Shown here: one piece after another, positions 5,495-13,811 of the stretch | Layout: each line of letters starts with the position of its first letter | Numbering within the stretch: position 1 is the first letter of the stretch | NCBI GenBank assembly: GCA_002399085.1 | Contig: DHCY01000037.1 | Span: 1-41,054, forward strand | Direction of reading: 5' to 3' | From: Anaerolineaceae bacterium UBA4890 | GTDB taxonomy: Bacteria; Chloroflexota; Anaerolineae; Anaerolineales; Anaerolineaceae | Length of the DNA: 41,054 nt | Notes under the pieces: model-generated | The model's database searches: none | Told to the model about the DNA's origin: nothing | Seen by the model: only the letters and a program-made list of their open reading frames with translations | Made by a program: the position numbers and the translations under genes

Positions 5495-8293
5495 TTACAG
5501 ATCCAGCCATTTTGCCGCCTGATCAGGCAAGTTTAAGATACTCCCACGAATTGTGTTACAGCGTGGCAGTGATTCGATGAACAGCCTGCCATACTGTTTG
5601 CTGAGTATGCGTTTGTCTAAAATGACGACGACACCACGGTCAGTCTGGGTGCGAATAAGCCGCCCAAAACCTTGCCTGAAGCGCAGTATCGCTTCGGGCA
5701 GCATATATTGGTGGAAGGCATCATCAAAACTCTCCGACCGGGCAGCCACGATCGGGTCACTGGGCACATCAAAGGGCAATTTGGCAATCACCAGCACCTG
5801 CAGAGCCTCTCCGGGTACGTCCACACCTTCCCAAAACGAGCGCGTTCCCAAAAGAACTGCCCTGGGGCTTTCTTTGAAGGTCTCAAGCAGCGAGGTTGCC
5901 GATGCTCCCTCACCTTGCTCGAAAACCTGGATATCTTCCTTCTGCAATGCATTCGAGATGTTTTGCGAGGTGCGCTGCAGCTGGGCATACGAGGTAAATA
6001 ACACCAACATGCGCCCGCCAGTCACCCGCGCCAGGCGGATAATGGTATCCTCGATGGTTTTTTGATGCCCGTAGTTATCGGTCGGTTCAGGGATATCCTG
6101 GGGAATGTAAACCATCGCGGAGGTTTCGTAATCAAATGGCGAACCCACCATCAGCTCATGCGCGTCTTCACCGTTCAGTCTGAGTTTCAGGTAATCAAAC
6201 TCACCATGTGTGGTCAGGGTTGCCGAGGTGAGGATCACACTGGATTTTTCGTGCCAGAGGTACTTTTCCATCAGGCTGCCGATGTGTAAGGGAGCAATCT
6301 GGAGGGTCATACGCAGCTGCAAGGGGTCAATTTCAACCCAATAAATCTGGTCATCAGCCGGGTTCATGGTCAGGCTTTCCAGATTACTGTCGATTTCATT
6401 GAGCGTTTGCGTCGAGCGCGCCAACGCTCCAAAAACGTCTTCGGCATCTTCCTGCGAGATCCCATCCACTCCCTGCACGGATGTGCGAATGCTCCTGAGA
6501 AGGCGCAATAGGTCTTCCAGGTCGCCTTTGGCTTGCTCCCAGGCAATTTCCACGTCCAGCCAGGCAGGAATCATGCGTGTAGATGGCAATATGCGGGTTT
6601 TCTGCGGGTAGGTACCCAAAGGTTTCCCTTCCCGCACTTCTTCCATCAGGAAATCCAAGGCTTTGAAATAGGCGGTCATACCAGTGTCAAAACGGAACGC
6701 GCGCTCAGCAGCAGCGTTCACCGATTGCAGCAGAATTGCCAGGTCGCCCGGCATCAACGCCGGAGCAGCCACACTCACCAGCCGACCCAGAATCCCTTGT
6801 TCAGTTGAACCCAACTCACGCACAGTTCGGTTTACGTCCACCGCTCGTAAACTAAAACTCATCGCATCGGTGGTGGCAGCCTCAAGGTGATGAGCCTCAT
6901 CAACGATCAGGTAATTAAAATCGGGTAGAACCTGGTTTTCAGCTGCCGCGTCTGCCAGAAGTAAGGCATGGTTGATTACCAAAATATGTGAGCTTTCTGC
7001 TGCCATGCGAGCTTTGTAAAACGGGCAGGTGCCGCCCATGCGCTTGAGGCAGATCTCCAACTTGCAGCCTTCATCCTCGGCAGAAAGACGCGACCAGACG
7101 ATCCGTTCCATCGGTCCATTCAGGTTGATCTCGCGCCGGTCGCCAGTTTGACTGCTCTGCAGCCATACCAACACTTTGCCGAGCACACGTAGTTCGTCCA
7201 CGCTTTCAGGTCCGCGCCGCCGCATCAGTTTTAGCCTGCGTGGGCACAAATAATTGTTCCGTCCCTTCAAAACGGAGGCTCTCAGGTCAATATCCAGTGC
7301 CTGGATCAGGTCTGGGATGTCTTTTTCTATCAGTTGGTCCTGCAGGGCTATGGTATTGGTTGAAATAACCACCCGTTCGCCATTTTGCATTGCCCAATAG
7401 GCAGCTGGGATCAGGTATGCCAGCGACTTGCCTGTTCCTGTACCGGCTTCCACCATCAGGTGATCACCGCGATTGAGGGCATTGCTGACGGAGCGCAGCA
7501 CTTCCACCTGTTGGGCACGATGCTCAAAATTGGGGTCGTACTTCGCAAAGGCACCGCCTGGCTGCAGCATGCTCGCGAGTTCTTCGCTATCCAGCAGCAC
7601 CAGGGTTTCGTTGGGCTGCAAACCTTTCGTGCGCGGGGCACGCTCGAGGTTAAATGCCAGGTCTTCGCCATCCGGACTAAGCCGGCGCGGTTGGATGCCC
7701 TGCTCCGCCATGGCGCGCAGGGTCCAGCGGAAGGGTAACTCACCCTGCCAGTTCAAACCCTTGCTCAAGCGAAGGATCTCTGCCACCAGTTCGACAGGCA
7801 AGTCGGAGATCTTTTTAAACAGTTGCTGGTAGACCTGCATGGTTGCCCTGGCATCATCCAGGGCACGATGAGCGTTGGTGAGCACCACGCCCAATTGCCT
7901 TGCCAGCGACCCAAGACCGTAGCGGTGAGCGGTAGGCATGATCACGGCTGCCAGTTCATAAGTATCCATGGTCAGGTTGTCTTGGAATTGCTTGTAGCGA
8001 TGGAAAAAACTGAGATCGAAATCGATGTTTTGCCCAAGAATGATCGCGTCACCTACAAAGTCACGGATTTCTGGCAGCACATCAATAATGAAGGGTGCGT
8101 TCATGACCATGCTGTTGGTGATGCCGGTCAGGTTGGTGATGAACTGATTAATTGGCTTACGCGGGTTAACCAGCTTGGAATACTCAGCAATTACACGGTT
8201 TTCGTTAAACTTCACCGCACCGATTTCGATGATCGAGTCGTTTTTGGGGTCAAGACCCGTTGTTTCAATGTCAAGGGCTACAATTTCAGGCAT
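5495..8293 (-). CDS. dinG: DinG-family helicase fused to DnaQ-like exonuclease
   Basis: A 932-residue DNA repair or replication enzyme. Residues 1 to about 165 are a DEDDh 3'-5' exonuclease domain with D8 and E10 (DIETTG), the GQNIDFDLSF motif, and H142/D147 (HRALDDA). The rest is an XPD/DinG superfamily 2 helicase. It has Walker A EAGTGTGKS near 281, iron-sulfur cysteines near 351 (NYLCPRR) and 410-425 (CKLEICLKRMGGTC), the DEAH box VDEAHHLE near 463, SATLTTHGEF, and the C-terminal SFWEGVDVPGE and RFRQGFGRLIR motifs. This exonuclease-helicase layout is that of Gram-positive-type DinG. The exonuclease residues are intact, whereas some homologues have lost them. No Shine-Dalgarno precedes the ATG; a TATAAT box lies 7 nt upstream (separate entry). 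Confidence 0.93.
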   Translation of the reverse strand: MPEIVALDIETTGLDPKNDSIIEIGAVKFNENRVIAEYSKLVNPRKPINQFITNLTGITNSMVMNAPFIIDVLPEIRDFVGDAIILGQNIDFDLSFFHRYKQFQDNLTMDTYELAAVIMPTAHRYGLGSLARQLGVVLTNAHRALDDARATMQVYQQLFKKISDLPVELVAEILRLSKGLNWQGELPFRWTLRAMAEQGIQPRRLSPDGEDLAFNLERAPRTKGLQPNETLVLLDSEELASMLQPGGAFAKYDPNFEHRAQQVEVLRSVSNALNRGDHLMVEAGTGTGKSLAYLIPAAYWAMQNGERVVISTNTIALQDQLIEKDIPDLIQALDIDLRASVLKGRNNYLCPRRLKLMRRRGPESVDELRVLGKVLVWLQSSQTGDRREINLNGPMERIVWSRLSAEDEGCKLEICLKRMGGTCPFYKARMAAESSHILVINHALLLADAAAENQVLPDFNYLIVDEAHHLEAATTDAMSFSLRAVDVNRTVRELGSTEQGILGRLVSVAAPALMPGDLAILLQSVNAAAERAFRFDTGMTAYFKALDFLMEEVREGKPLGTYPQKTRILPSTRMIPAWLDVEIAWEQAKGDLEDLLRLLRSIRTSVQGVDGISQEDAEDVFGALARSTQTLNEIDSNLESLTMNPADDQIYWVEIDPLQLRMTLQIAPLHIGSLMEKYLWHEKSSVILTSATLTTHGEFDYLKLRLNGEDAHELMVGSPFDYETSAMVYIPQDIPEPTDNYGHQKTIEDTIIRLARVTGGRMLVLFTSYAQLQRTSQNISNALQKEDIQVFEQGEGASATSLLETFKESPRAVLLGTRSFWEGVDVPGEALQVLVIAKLPFDVPSDPIVAARSESFDDAFHQYMLPEAILRFRQGFGRLIRTQTDRGVVVILDKRILSKQYGRLFIESLPRCNTIRGSILNLPDQAAKWLDL

Positions 8294-8306
8294 GTGCTAA
8301 ATTATA
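8294..8306 (-). promoter_or_regulatory. candidate leaderless promoter of dinG
   Basis: On the minus strand TATAAT (8306-8301) is followed by 7 nt and the ATG at 8293, with no ribosome site between. Transcription would start at or within 1-2 nt of the start codon. Confidence 0.5.
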
Positions 8307-8427
8307 CCCTTTGCCTGTTATCCTGAGGATTATGCCATCTGAGCAAGACGGGCAGAGACTTTTCTCGCTGCAGCTTATACTCTTTCTAAATTAAGCTCTT
8401 TTTGACCACAAAAACAGCATCCTCCCG

Positions 8428-8439
8428 TAAAATATAGCC
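8428..8439 (+). promoter_or_regulatory. candidate leaderless promoter of the MFS gene
   Basis: TAAAAT (8428-8433), then 6 nt, then the ATG at 8440, with no Shine-Dalgarno. A TTGACC at 8402-8407 is 20 nt upstream of the box, long for a -35 element. Confidence 0.45.
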
Positions 8440-9747
8440 ATGCATCCGACTCATCTCACACAAACAAGTTCCCAAAAAATCGCACCACGCACTTGGGTTG
8501 TCATGGCAGCCCTCGCCATAACCGGGCAGATCGCTTGGGCGGTGGAAAACACCTGGTTCAACAACTTCGTCTATGACACTATCACACCCGACCCTCGCCC
8601 GGTCGCCTGGATGGTGGCAGCCAGCGCGCTTGTCGCCACCATCACTACCATCCTCATGGGCACACTCAGCGATCGCACACGCTCGCGCTGGGGTCGGCGC
8701 AAGCCCTATATCCTGGTTGGCTATATATTTTGGGGGTTGATGACTGCAGTCTTCCCAATGACAGCCTGGGTGAAGAATTTGTCGCTGGCTTTAGTGTTGG
8801 TTGTGCTTGTGGACTGCCTGATGACTTTTTTTGGTTCCACAGCCAACGATGCCGCCTTCAACGCCTGGACTGCCGATGTCACTCCCAGCCACCAGCGCGG
8901 CAAGGTGGAGGGTGTGCTTAATGTCTGCCTTTTCGTCGCTCAACTGATATCCATCGCAGCAGCCGGGGCATTTATCGACAATCTGGGCTATTTCACTTTC
9001 TTTTATTTGCTGGGAGGGATTGTGATGCTGGTCGGTCTGATTGCCGGCAGTGCGATCAGGGAAGAGCCTTTTCCTGAAACCGCAGCCCCTCAATTGCCCT
9101 TCTGGCAGGAAATTCGCTCGACCTTTGGTATCCACACCATCCTTGCCAACAAGACCCTTTTTCTGATTTTGTTAAGTGCGATGCTGCTTGGGGTGGGTTT
9201 TCAGGTTGCTTTCCCTTATATGCTGATTTACGTGAATCACACAATCGGTTTCAGTAAGTCGCAATTCTCCATCATCGGCGGGGCGGTGATTTTCGGCAGC
9301 GGTCTGATGGCTGTTCCGCTGGGTAACCTGGCAGACCGCGTAAACCGGAAAGCCATGCTTGCCATCTCGATCGCCCTCACCAGTCTGGGCTGCTTTTTGT
9401 TTTCACTGGATGACTCGATGGTGCTGCTTGCGCTGACCGCGCTGCTCTGGCAGGCTGCCAACATGTCGGCAGGGATCGCGGCTAACTCTTGGATCAAAGA
9501 ACTTCTTCCCGAAGACAGCCGCGGGCGCTTCCTGGGCGTGCGCATGATCTTTTACGTTTTGCTGCCCATGCTAATCGGACCACGAATCGGTTCGACCCTG
9601 ATTACCACTTTTGGGTTGCCCACAATCCTGGAAGGCAAGCCGGGCTACCTGCCGGTCGCCCTTATTTTCCAGGTTGGAGCATTGCTCGGTCTGCTTGCTC
9701 TGATACCACTTCTATTCTTAAAGAGTGAACGATCTGAAGTAGAATAG
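8440..9747 (+). CDS. MFS sugar transporter, GPH/SLC45-like
   Basis: A 435-residue integral membrane protein with about twelve hydrophobic segments. The MFS signature between helices 2 and 3 is clear (GTLSDRTRSRWGRRKPYI), with an N-terminal ENTWFNNFVYDTI motif as in glycoside-pentoside-hexuronide:cation symporters and SLC45-like sugar carriers. It most likely brings a glycoside or oligosaccharide in with a cation. Only 6 nt separate its stop from the start of the GH2 glycosidase, so the two form a transport-and-cleave unit. The substrate cannot be read from sequence. The start at 8440 lacks a ribosome site; a start at Met22 (MAALAITGQ) is possible but would shorten the N-terminus. Confidence 0.82.
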   Translation: MHPTHLTQTSSQKIAPRTWVVMAALAITGQIAWAVENTWFNNFVYDTITPDPRPVAWMVAASALVATITTILMGTLSDRTRSRWGRRKPYILVGYIFWGLMTAVFPMTAWVKNLSLALVLVVLVDCLMTFFGSTANDAAFNAWTADVTPSHQRGKVEGVLNVCLFVAQLISIAAAGAFIDNLGYFTFFYLLGGIVMLVGLIAGSAIREEPFPETAAPQLPFWQEIRSTFGIHTILANKTLFLILLSAMLLGVGFQVAFPYMLIYVNHTIGFSKSQFSIIGGAVIFGSGLMAVPLGNLADRVNRKAMLAISIALTSLGCFLFSLDDSMVLLALTALLWQAANMSAGIAANSWIKELLPEDSRGRFLGVRMIFYVLLPMLIGPRIGSTLITTFGLPTILEGKPGYLPVALIFQVGALLGLLALIPLLFLKSERSEVE

Positions 9748-9753
9748 AGCCCT

Positions 9754-11535
9754 ATGACTGACCTAAAGTTCAACAAACTGACGACTCCATGGCAGCCTGC
9801 GCAACCGATTCCTTTGCCCGAATACCCGCGCCCTCAGATGGTGCGCCTGCAGTGGCAAAACTTGAACGGTTGGTGGGACTATAGCATCCAACCCCAGGCT
9901 TTACCTCAACCGAACCAGTTCGATGGGAAAATTCTGGTGCCTTTCGCGCCCGAATCGGCACTCTCGGGAGTTGAACGCGTGCTGCAGCCGGATGAAAAAC
10001 TCTGGTATCGCCGCCAATTCGAAATCGACCATTCTCCGGAAGAGGTGGCTATGCTGCACTTTGGCGCGGTCGATCACTCTTGCCAGGTGTGGGTCAATCG
10101 GAAACTGGTCGGCAACCACTGGGGTGGTTTTTTGCCCTTCAGTTTCGACATCACGGCAGCGCTACAACTGGGCAGTAACGAATTGGTGGTCATGGTTCAG
10201 GATGAAACCGAAGCCGCTCTGCACCAAAGAGGAAAACAGCGCCTGAAACCTGCAGGTATCTGGTATACCTCTGTCTCTGGTATCTGGCAGACAGTCTGGC
10301 TGGAAGTTTTGCCAAAAAAGCACATTCGCTCGCTTAAGATCACGCCCTCCATTGAAACCAACTTATTGGAATTGAAGGTGAATGTTGGCGAGGAGACCCT
10401 GAATAGCCTTTGCCAGCTTGAAGCAATTGCCAGTTACGAAGGCGTGGAAGTTGGGCGAGCCTGCGGAGGTCTCAATAGCACGCTGGTCTTCCACCTGCCA
10501 GATGCCAAACTTTGGCACCCTGACCACCCCCATCTCTACGACCTGGAAGTGCGCCTGGTGGAAAATGAAAAACCAGTTGACGAGGTCCAGAGCTATTTCG
10601 CCATGCGCGAATTTGGCAAAACCAAGGACGATAAGGGTCTATGGCGCTTCACCCTCAACAACGAGCCTATTTTTCAATTCGGACCGCTCGACCAGGGCTA
10701 CTTCCCTGAAGGGCTCTATACCCCGCCCTCGGAAGAAGCCATGCTCTCCGACATCGAATATGCCAAGAAGATTGGCTGCAATATGATCCGCAAGCACGTC
10801 AAGGTTGAACCCCTGCGCTGGTATCATGCCTGTGACAGGCTGGGGCTGATCGTCTGGCAGGATATGCCCAACGGCGGGCGCACCACCAAGGATGCTGTCG
10901 TTTATTTCACCTTCACCTCTGGCATTCACCGTTTTGATCAGCACCGGTTCAAACGTTTTGGTCGCGAAGACCCGCAGAATCGCGAAGAATTCCGCGCAGA
11001 ACTGCAAGATATGATCGAGACGCTCTACAACTCGCCGTGCATTGGGGTCTGGGTGCCTTTCAACGAAAGTTGGGGACAGTTCCATGCCATTCGCATAGCC
11101 GAATGGGTAAAGTCGCTTGACCCGACCCGGCTTGTTGACCACGCCTCGGGCTGGTTTGACCAGGGCGGAGGCGATTTTCAGAGCCGGCATGTTTATGTAA
11201 AACCACTCAGCGCACGCATTTCTGATAACCGCATCCTGGCTGTCACAGAATTCGGCGGTTACACCATGCAGGTACCTGATCATGTATATACAGATCGTGA
11301 ACGCTTTGGTTACGGTCACTACCAGGATGCCGAGTCATTGACAGCAGCTTACCTGAGTTTGTTGGAACAACAAGTCAAACCACTTATCTCCCAGGGTCTC
11401 TGCGCCGCCATTTACACCCAGCTAACTGACATCGAGACCGAGATCAATGGTTACCTGACCTACGACCGCAGAGTCGAGAAGATGGACGCGCACACTTTGC
11501 GGGAAGCCCACCAGGGCTTGATCAAATTGTTGTGA
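9754..11535 (+). CDS. glycoside hydrolase family 2 enzyme (beta-galactosidase/glucuronidase-like)
   Basis: A 593-residue intracellular glycosidase; no signal peptide is seen. Order of parts: sugar-binding jelly-roll domain (residues 25-200, with the VLVPFAPES-like and LWYRRQF motifs), immunoglobulin-like domain (about 200-300), and TIM barrel with the acid/base Glu in WVPFNESWGQF and the nucleophile Glu in AVTEFGGYT. It is much shorter than LacZ and lacks the C-terminal LacZ domains, as many GH2 enzymes of uncertain specificity do. The partner is the transporter gene 6 nt upstream, so the substrate is probably a beta-linked disaccharide or glycoside that is imported whole. Specificity is not predictable here. 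Confidence 0.9.
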   Translation: MTDLKFNKLTTPWQPAQPIPLPEYPRPQMVRLQWQNLNGWWDYSIQPQALPQPNQFDGKILVPFAPESALSGVERVLQPDEKLWYRRQFEIDHSPEEVAMLHFGAVDHSCQVWVNRKLVGNHWGGFLPFSFDITAALQLGSNELVVMVQDETEAALHQRGKQRLKPAGIWYTSVSGIWQTVWLEVLPKKHIRSLKITPSIETNLLELKVNVGEETLNSLCQLEAIASYEGVEVGRACGGLNSTLVFHLPDAKLWHPDHPHLYDLEVRLVENEKPVDEVQSYFAMREFGKTKDDKGLWRFTLNNEPIFQFGPLDQGYFPEGLYTPPSEEAMLSDIEYAKKIGCNMIRKHVKVEPLRWYHACDRLGLIVWQDMPNGGRTTKDAVVYFTFTSGIHRFDQHRFKRFGREDPQNREEFRAELQDMIETLYNSPCIGVWVPFNESWGQFHAIRIAEWVKSLDPTRLVDHASGWFDQGGGDFQSRHVYVKPLSARISDNRILAVTEFGGYTMQVPDHVYTDRERFGYGHYQDAESLTAAYLSLLEQQVKPLISQGLCAAIYTQLTDIETEINGYLTYDRRVEKMDAHTLREAHQGLIKLL

Positions 11536-11843
11536 CGTTGGCACGCCAGTATATCAAATCGACAAGTTGAACCTGAAAAATCCATCAATCTTTTTTCGTT
11601 AATAAGGTAATCACAATAGAATAAGATAGTCACCAAAGCACATTATGATTGGCTAAGTTTTGTGATTCTACCTTGCAGGTTTTCTTGATTTGTATATAAT
11701 TACTTCCAGTTTCGTTTTGTGTTTGCTTTCTAAAAATTTACACTTATCTTTTTGTTGTGAAAGGAGGTTCTCACCGCAGTCATTAATTCCCTTAGCAGTT
11801 TGTTTTATCATTTCGCGTTCGCAAAAATTTACAAGGAGAAATC
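11536..11843 (+). promoter_or_regulatory. promoter and long leader of the PTS operon
   Basis: A good sigma-70-type promoter lies at 11673-11700: TTGCAG, 16 nt, TATAAT. It would give a leader of about 135 nt. The leader holds an unused Shine-Dalgarno-like AAAGGAGGT at 11759-11767 with no reading frame after it, and an 11-bp direct repeat AAAAATTTACA at 11732-11742 and 11823-11833. The second copy touches the true ribosome site (AAGGAG) of the IIC gene. No known riboswitch or catabolite operator was recognised. Nothing else is seen in this 308-nt stretch. Confidence 0.65.
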
Positions 11844-12890
11844 ATGAAAGAAAAGATTCAAAAGTACGGCGGTTTTATGGCGTCCATGGTTGTGCCCAAC
11901 CTCGGCGCATTCATCGCCTGGGGGCTGATCACTGCCATGTTTATCGCGACTGGCTGGATCCCGAACGAAAAGTTCGCGGCTCTTGTTGGTCCAATTCTTA
12001 ATTACCTCTTGCCCATCCTGATCGGCTACACAGCTGGACACATGATTCATGGTCAGCGCGGTGGTGTTATGGGCGCTCTGGCAACCATGGGTACTATCGT
12101 CGGTTCTTCCATCCCCATGCTGCTCGGTGCCATGATCATGGGCCCGCTCTCTGCCTGGATCCTGAAGAAATTTGACGAATGGATGGAACCCCGCATGCCT
12201 GTTGGTTTTGAGCTGCTCATCAACAACTTCTCGATGGGCATCATCGGCACCATCCTGGTGCTGATCGGCATGCTGCTGATTGGTCCATTCGTTACCATCC
12301 TCAGCAATGCCTTTGGATCCGTTGTTCAATGGCTGGTAGACGTTAAACTGCTCCCGCTGGTTGCCCTGATCATCGAACCTGCCAAGGTACTCTTCCTGAA
12401 CAATGCCCTCAATATCGGTGTTCTGGCTCCTCTTGGTGCTGTTGCTTCCCAGGAGACTGGTCGCGCTATCCATTTCATGCTCGAAAGCAATCCTGGTCCC
12501 GGTTTGGGTCTGCTGTTAGCCTACACCGTTGCCGGCAAGGGCATGCTCAAGCAATCCGCTCCCGGCGCCATCATCATTCACTTCCTCGGTGGCATCCACG
12601 AGATCTATTTCCCCTACGTGCTGGCACACCCGATCATGATTCTTGCCATGTACGCCGGCGCAATCCTCGCCAACTTCTGGTGGGTTATCACCGATGCTGG
12701 TCTTGTCGCTACCCCGTCACCAGGCTCAATCTTCGCCTATATCGCCATGACCCCCAAAGGCTGGCATTTCCAGGTGCTGATGGGTGTTCTCATCGGCGCG
12801 GTTGCTTCCTTCCTGGTTGGCTGGGTTATCCTGAAGCGCTTCCCGGTCAAGGAAGAAGATGAAACTACTGAAGAAGTAATTGAAGCATAA
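11844..12890 (+). CDS. PTS permease, mannitol-type EIIC
   Basis: A 348-residue membrane protein that moves the sugar alcohol across the membrane as it is phosphorylated by EIIB. The N-terminus (GGFMASMVVPNLGAFIAWGL), LFLNNALNIGVLAPLG and the substrate-site motif GGIHEIYFPYVLAHP are those of the MtlA IIC domain. Six or more hydrophobic segments are visible. It ends in a short acidic tail and has no fused IIB, so IIB and IIA are separate proteins encoded next. Mannitol-family substrate specificity is likely, but the downstream genes do not include a standard mannitol-1-phosphate dehydrogenase. It is the first gene of the operon, with the AAGGAG site 6-7 nt before the ATG. Confidence 0.92.
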   Translation: MKEKIQKYGGFMASMVVPNLGAFIAWGLITAMFIATGWIPNEKFAALVGPILNYLLPILIGYTAGHMIHGQRGGVMGALATMGTIVGSSIPMLLGAMIMGPLSAWILKKFDEWMEPRMPVGFELLINNFSMGIIGTILVLIGMLLIGPFVTILSNAFGSVVQWLVDVKLLPLVALIIEPAKVLFLNNALNIGVLAPLGAVASQETGRAIHFMLESNPGPGLGLLLAYTVAGKGMLKQSAPGAIIIHFLGGIHEIYFPYVLAHPIMILAMYAGAILANFWWVITDAGLVATPSPGSIFAYIAMTPKGWHFQVLMGVLIGAVASFLVGWVILKRFPVKEEDETTEEVIEA

Positions 12891-12924
12891 TTAGAATTGA
12901 AAGAAAATTAGTCAGTTAGCAATA

Positions 12925-12959
12925 TCGTGTTCAGGCATCTCTTTTGCCTGAACACGATC
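12925..12959 (+). other. perfect 14-bp hairpin between EIIC and EIIB genes
   Basis: Arms ATCGTGTTCAGGCA (12925-12938) and TGCCTGAACACGAT (12946-12959), loop of 7 nt. The right arm ends 1 nt before the GGGAGAG ribosome site of the EIIB gene. No T run follows, so it is not a standard terminator. More likely it is an mRNA stability, processing or translation control element, or an operator. Confidence 0.85.
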
Positions 12960-12971
12960 GGGAGAGAAAAA

Positions 12972-13295
12972 ATGAATAGCAAAATTGACGCAAAAGATAT
13001 TGAAGAAATCGTTGTCGCATGCGAAGCCGGAATCGGATCAAGCCTGATGACCGTGAATGCCATGAAGAAAAAGCTTCAAAAAGCAAATCTTGGGCATATC
13101 AATATCTACCACAAAGCGGTCACAAACCTGGACCCCGACACAAAATTTATCATTTGCCATGAGGGAATTAAGAAATCGGTTAAGTCCAAAGCTCCTGAAG
13201 CGGTTGTGGTGAGTTTTAAGTTTTTCTTTAATGACCCAATTTTTGACAAGTTGGTAGAAGACATCAAAAACGGGAAGGAAATCGCTGCCAGTTAG
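12972..13295 (+). CDS. PTS mannitol-type EIIB
   Basis: A 107-residue cytoplasmic phosphocarrier. The active-site loop VACEAGIGSSLM, with phospho-acceptor Cys17, matches the MtlA IIB pattern (ACDAGMGSS-like). AVTNLDPDTKFIICHEGI and the C-terminal NDPIFDKLVEDI helix fit as well. It takes phosphate from EIIA and passes it to the substrate in EIIC. The ATG at 12972 is chosen because GGGAGAG lies just upstream; longer versions of the frame start inside the intercistronic hairpin. It follows EIIC by 81 nt, with the hairpin in between. Confidence 0.9.
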   Translation: MNSKIDAKDIEEIVVACEAGIGSSLMTVNAMKKKLQKANLGHINIYHKAVTNLDPDTKFIICHEGIKKSVKSKAPEAVVVSFKFFFNDPIFDKLVEDIKNGKEIAAS

Positions 13296-13357
13296 CGCTT
13301 CCTAAAGACTAAGATGAGGACCTTTATTGCCATTGGCATACCCATAGGAGGGTTATT

Positions 13358-13786
13358 TTGTCACGTATATTAACAGAAGAACTCATTTACCTGAACTCGA
13401 AAGTCAAAACCAAGCAAGAAGCTATTCAAGCCGCTGGTGAGTTATTGGTGCAGGCTGGTCGCGTGGAAGCACCCTATGTTTTAGGAATGCTGGCGCGTGA
13501 GACCACCATGTCGACCATGATTGGGAATGGCGTCGCGATTCCGCACGGGCAATTCCCCGATCTTAAATACATTAACCAGACCAGCATCTCCGTGCTCCAG
13601 ATCCCAGCGGGTGTGCCCTGGGAGGATGACGAGCTCGTTTACCTGGTCATTGGTATTGCGGCGACCATGGACGAACATATCGGAATTTTACAGAACCTTG
13701 CCAACGTTGTTGACGACATTGACAGTGTTCGTTTTCTGTCTAATACGACCAAAAAATCAGACATCATCAATTCGCTCGATGCATAA
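13358..13786 (+). CDS. PTS mannitol/fructose-type EIIA
   Basis: A 142-residue phosphocarrier that receives phosphate from HPr. The active-site motif GNGVAIPHG gives phospho-His63. The N-terminus (ILTEELIYLNSKVKTKQEAI), SISVLQIPAGV and LVIGIAATMDEHI resemble MtlF/MtlA IIA closely. The start is TTG at 13358, preceded by TAGGAGGG with good spacing. With EIIC and EIIB it completes a three-protein permease. No HPr or Enzyme I is in the window; those must be encoded elsewhere. Confidence 0.92.
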   Translation: MSRILTEELIYLNSKVKTKQEAIQAAGELLVQAGRVEAPYVLGMLARETTMSTMIGNGVAIPHGQFPDLKYINQTSISVLQIPAGVPWEDDELVYLVIGIAATMDEHIGILQNLANVVDDIDSVRFLSNTTKKSDIINSLDA

Positions 13787-13811
13787 CTGCGTCATTTAGA
13801 AAGGATTTGAC

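Noticed and set aside
8402..8433. Standard sigma-70 promoter for the MFS gene (TTGACC with TAAAAT)
   Set aside because: The 20-nt spacing is too long to accept; only the -10 box is retained as a candidate.
10639..11319. 226-residue frame antisense to the GH2 gene
   Set aside because: The GH2 frame has all catalytic motifs in order; the antisense frame resembles nothing and has no ribosome site.
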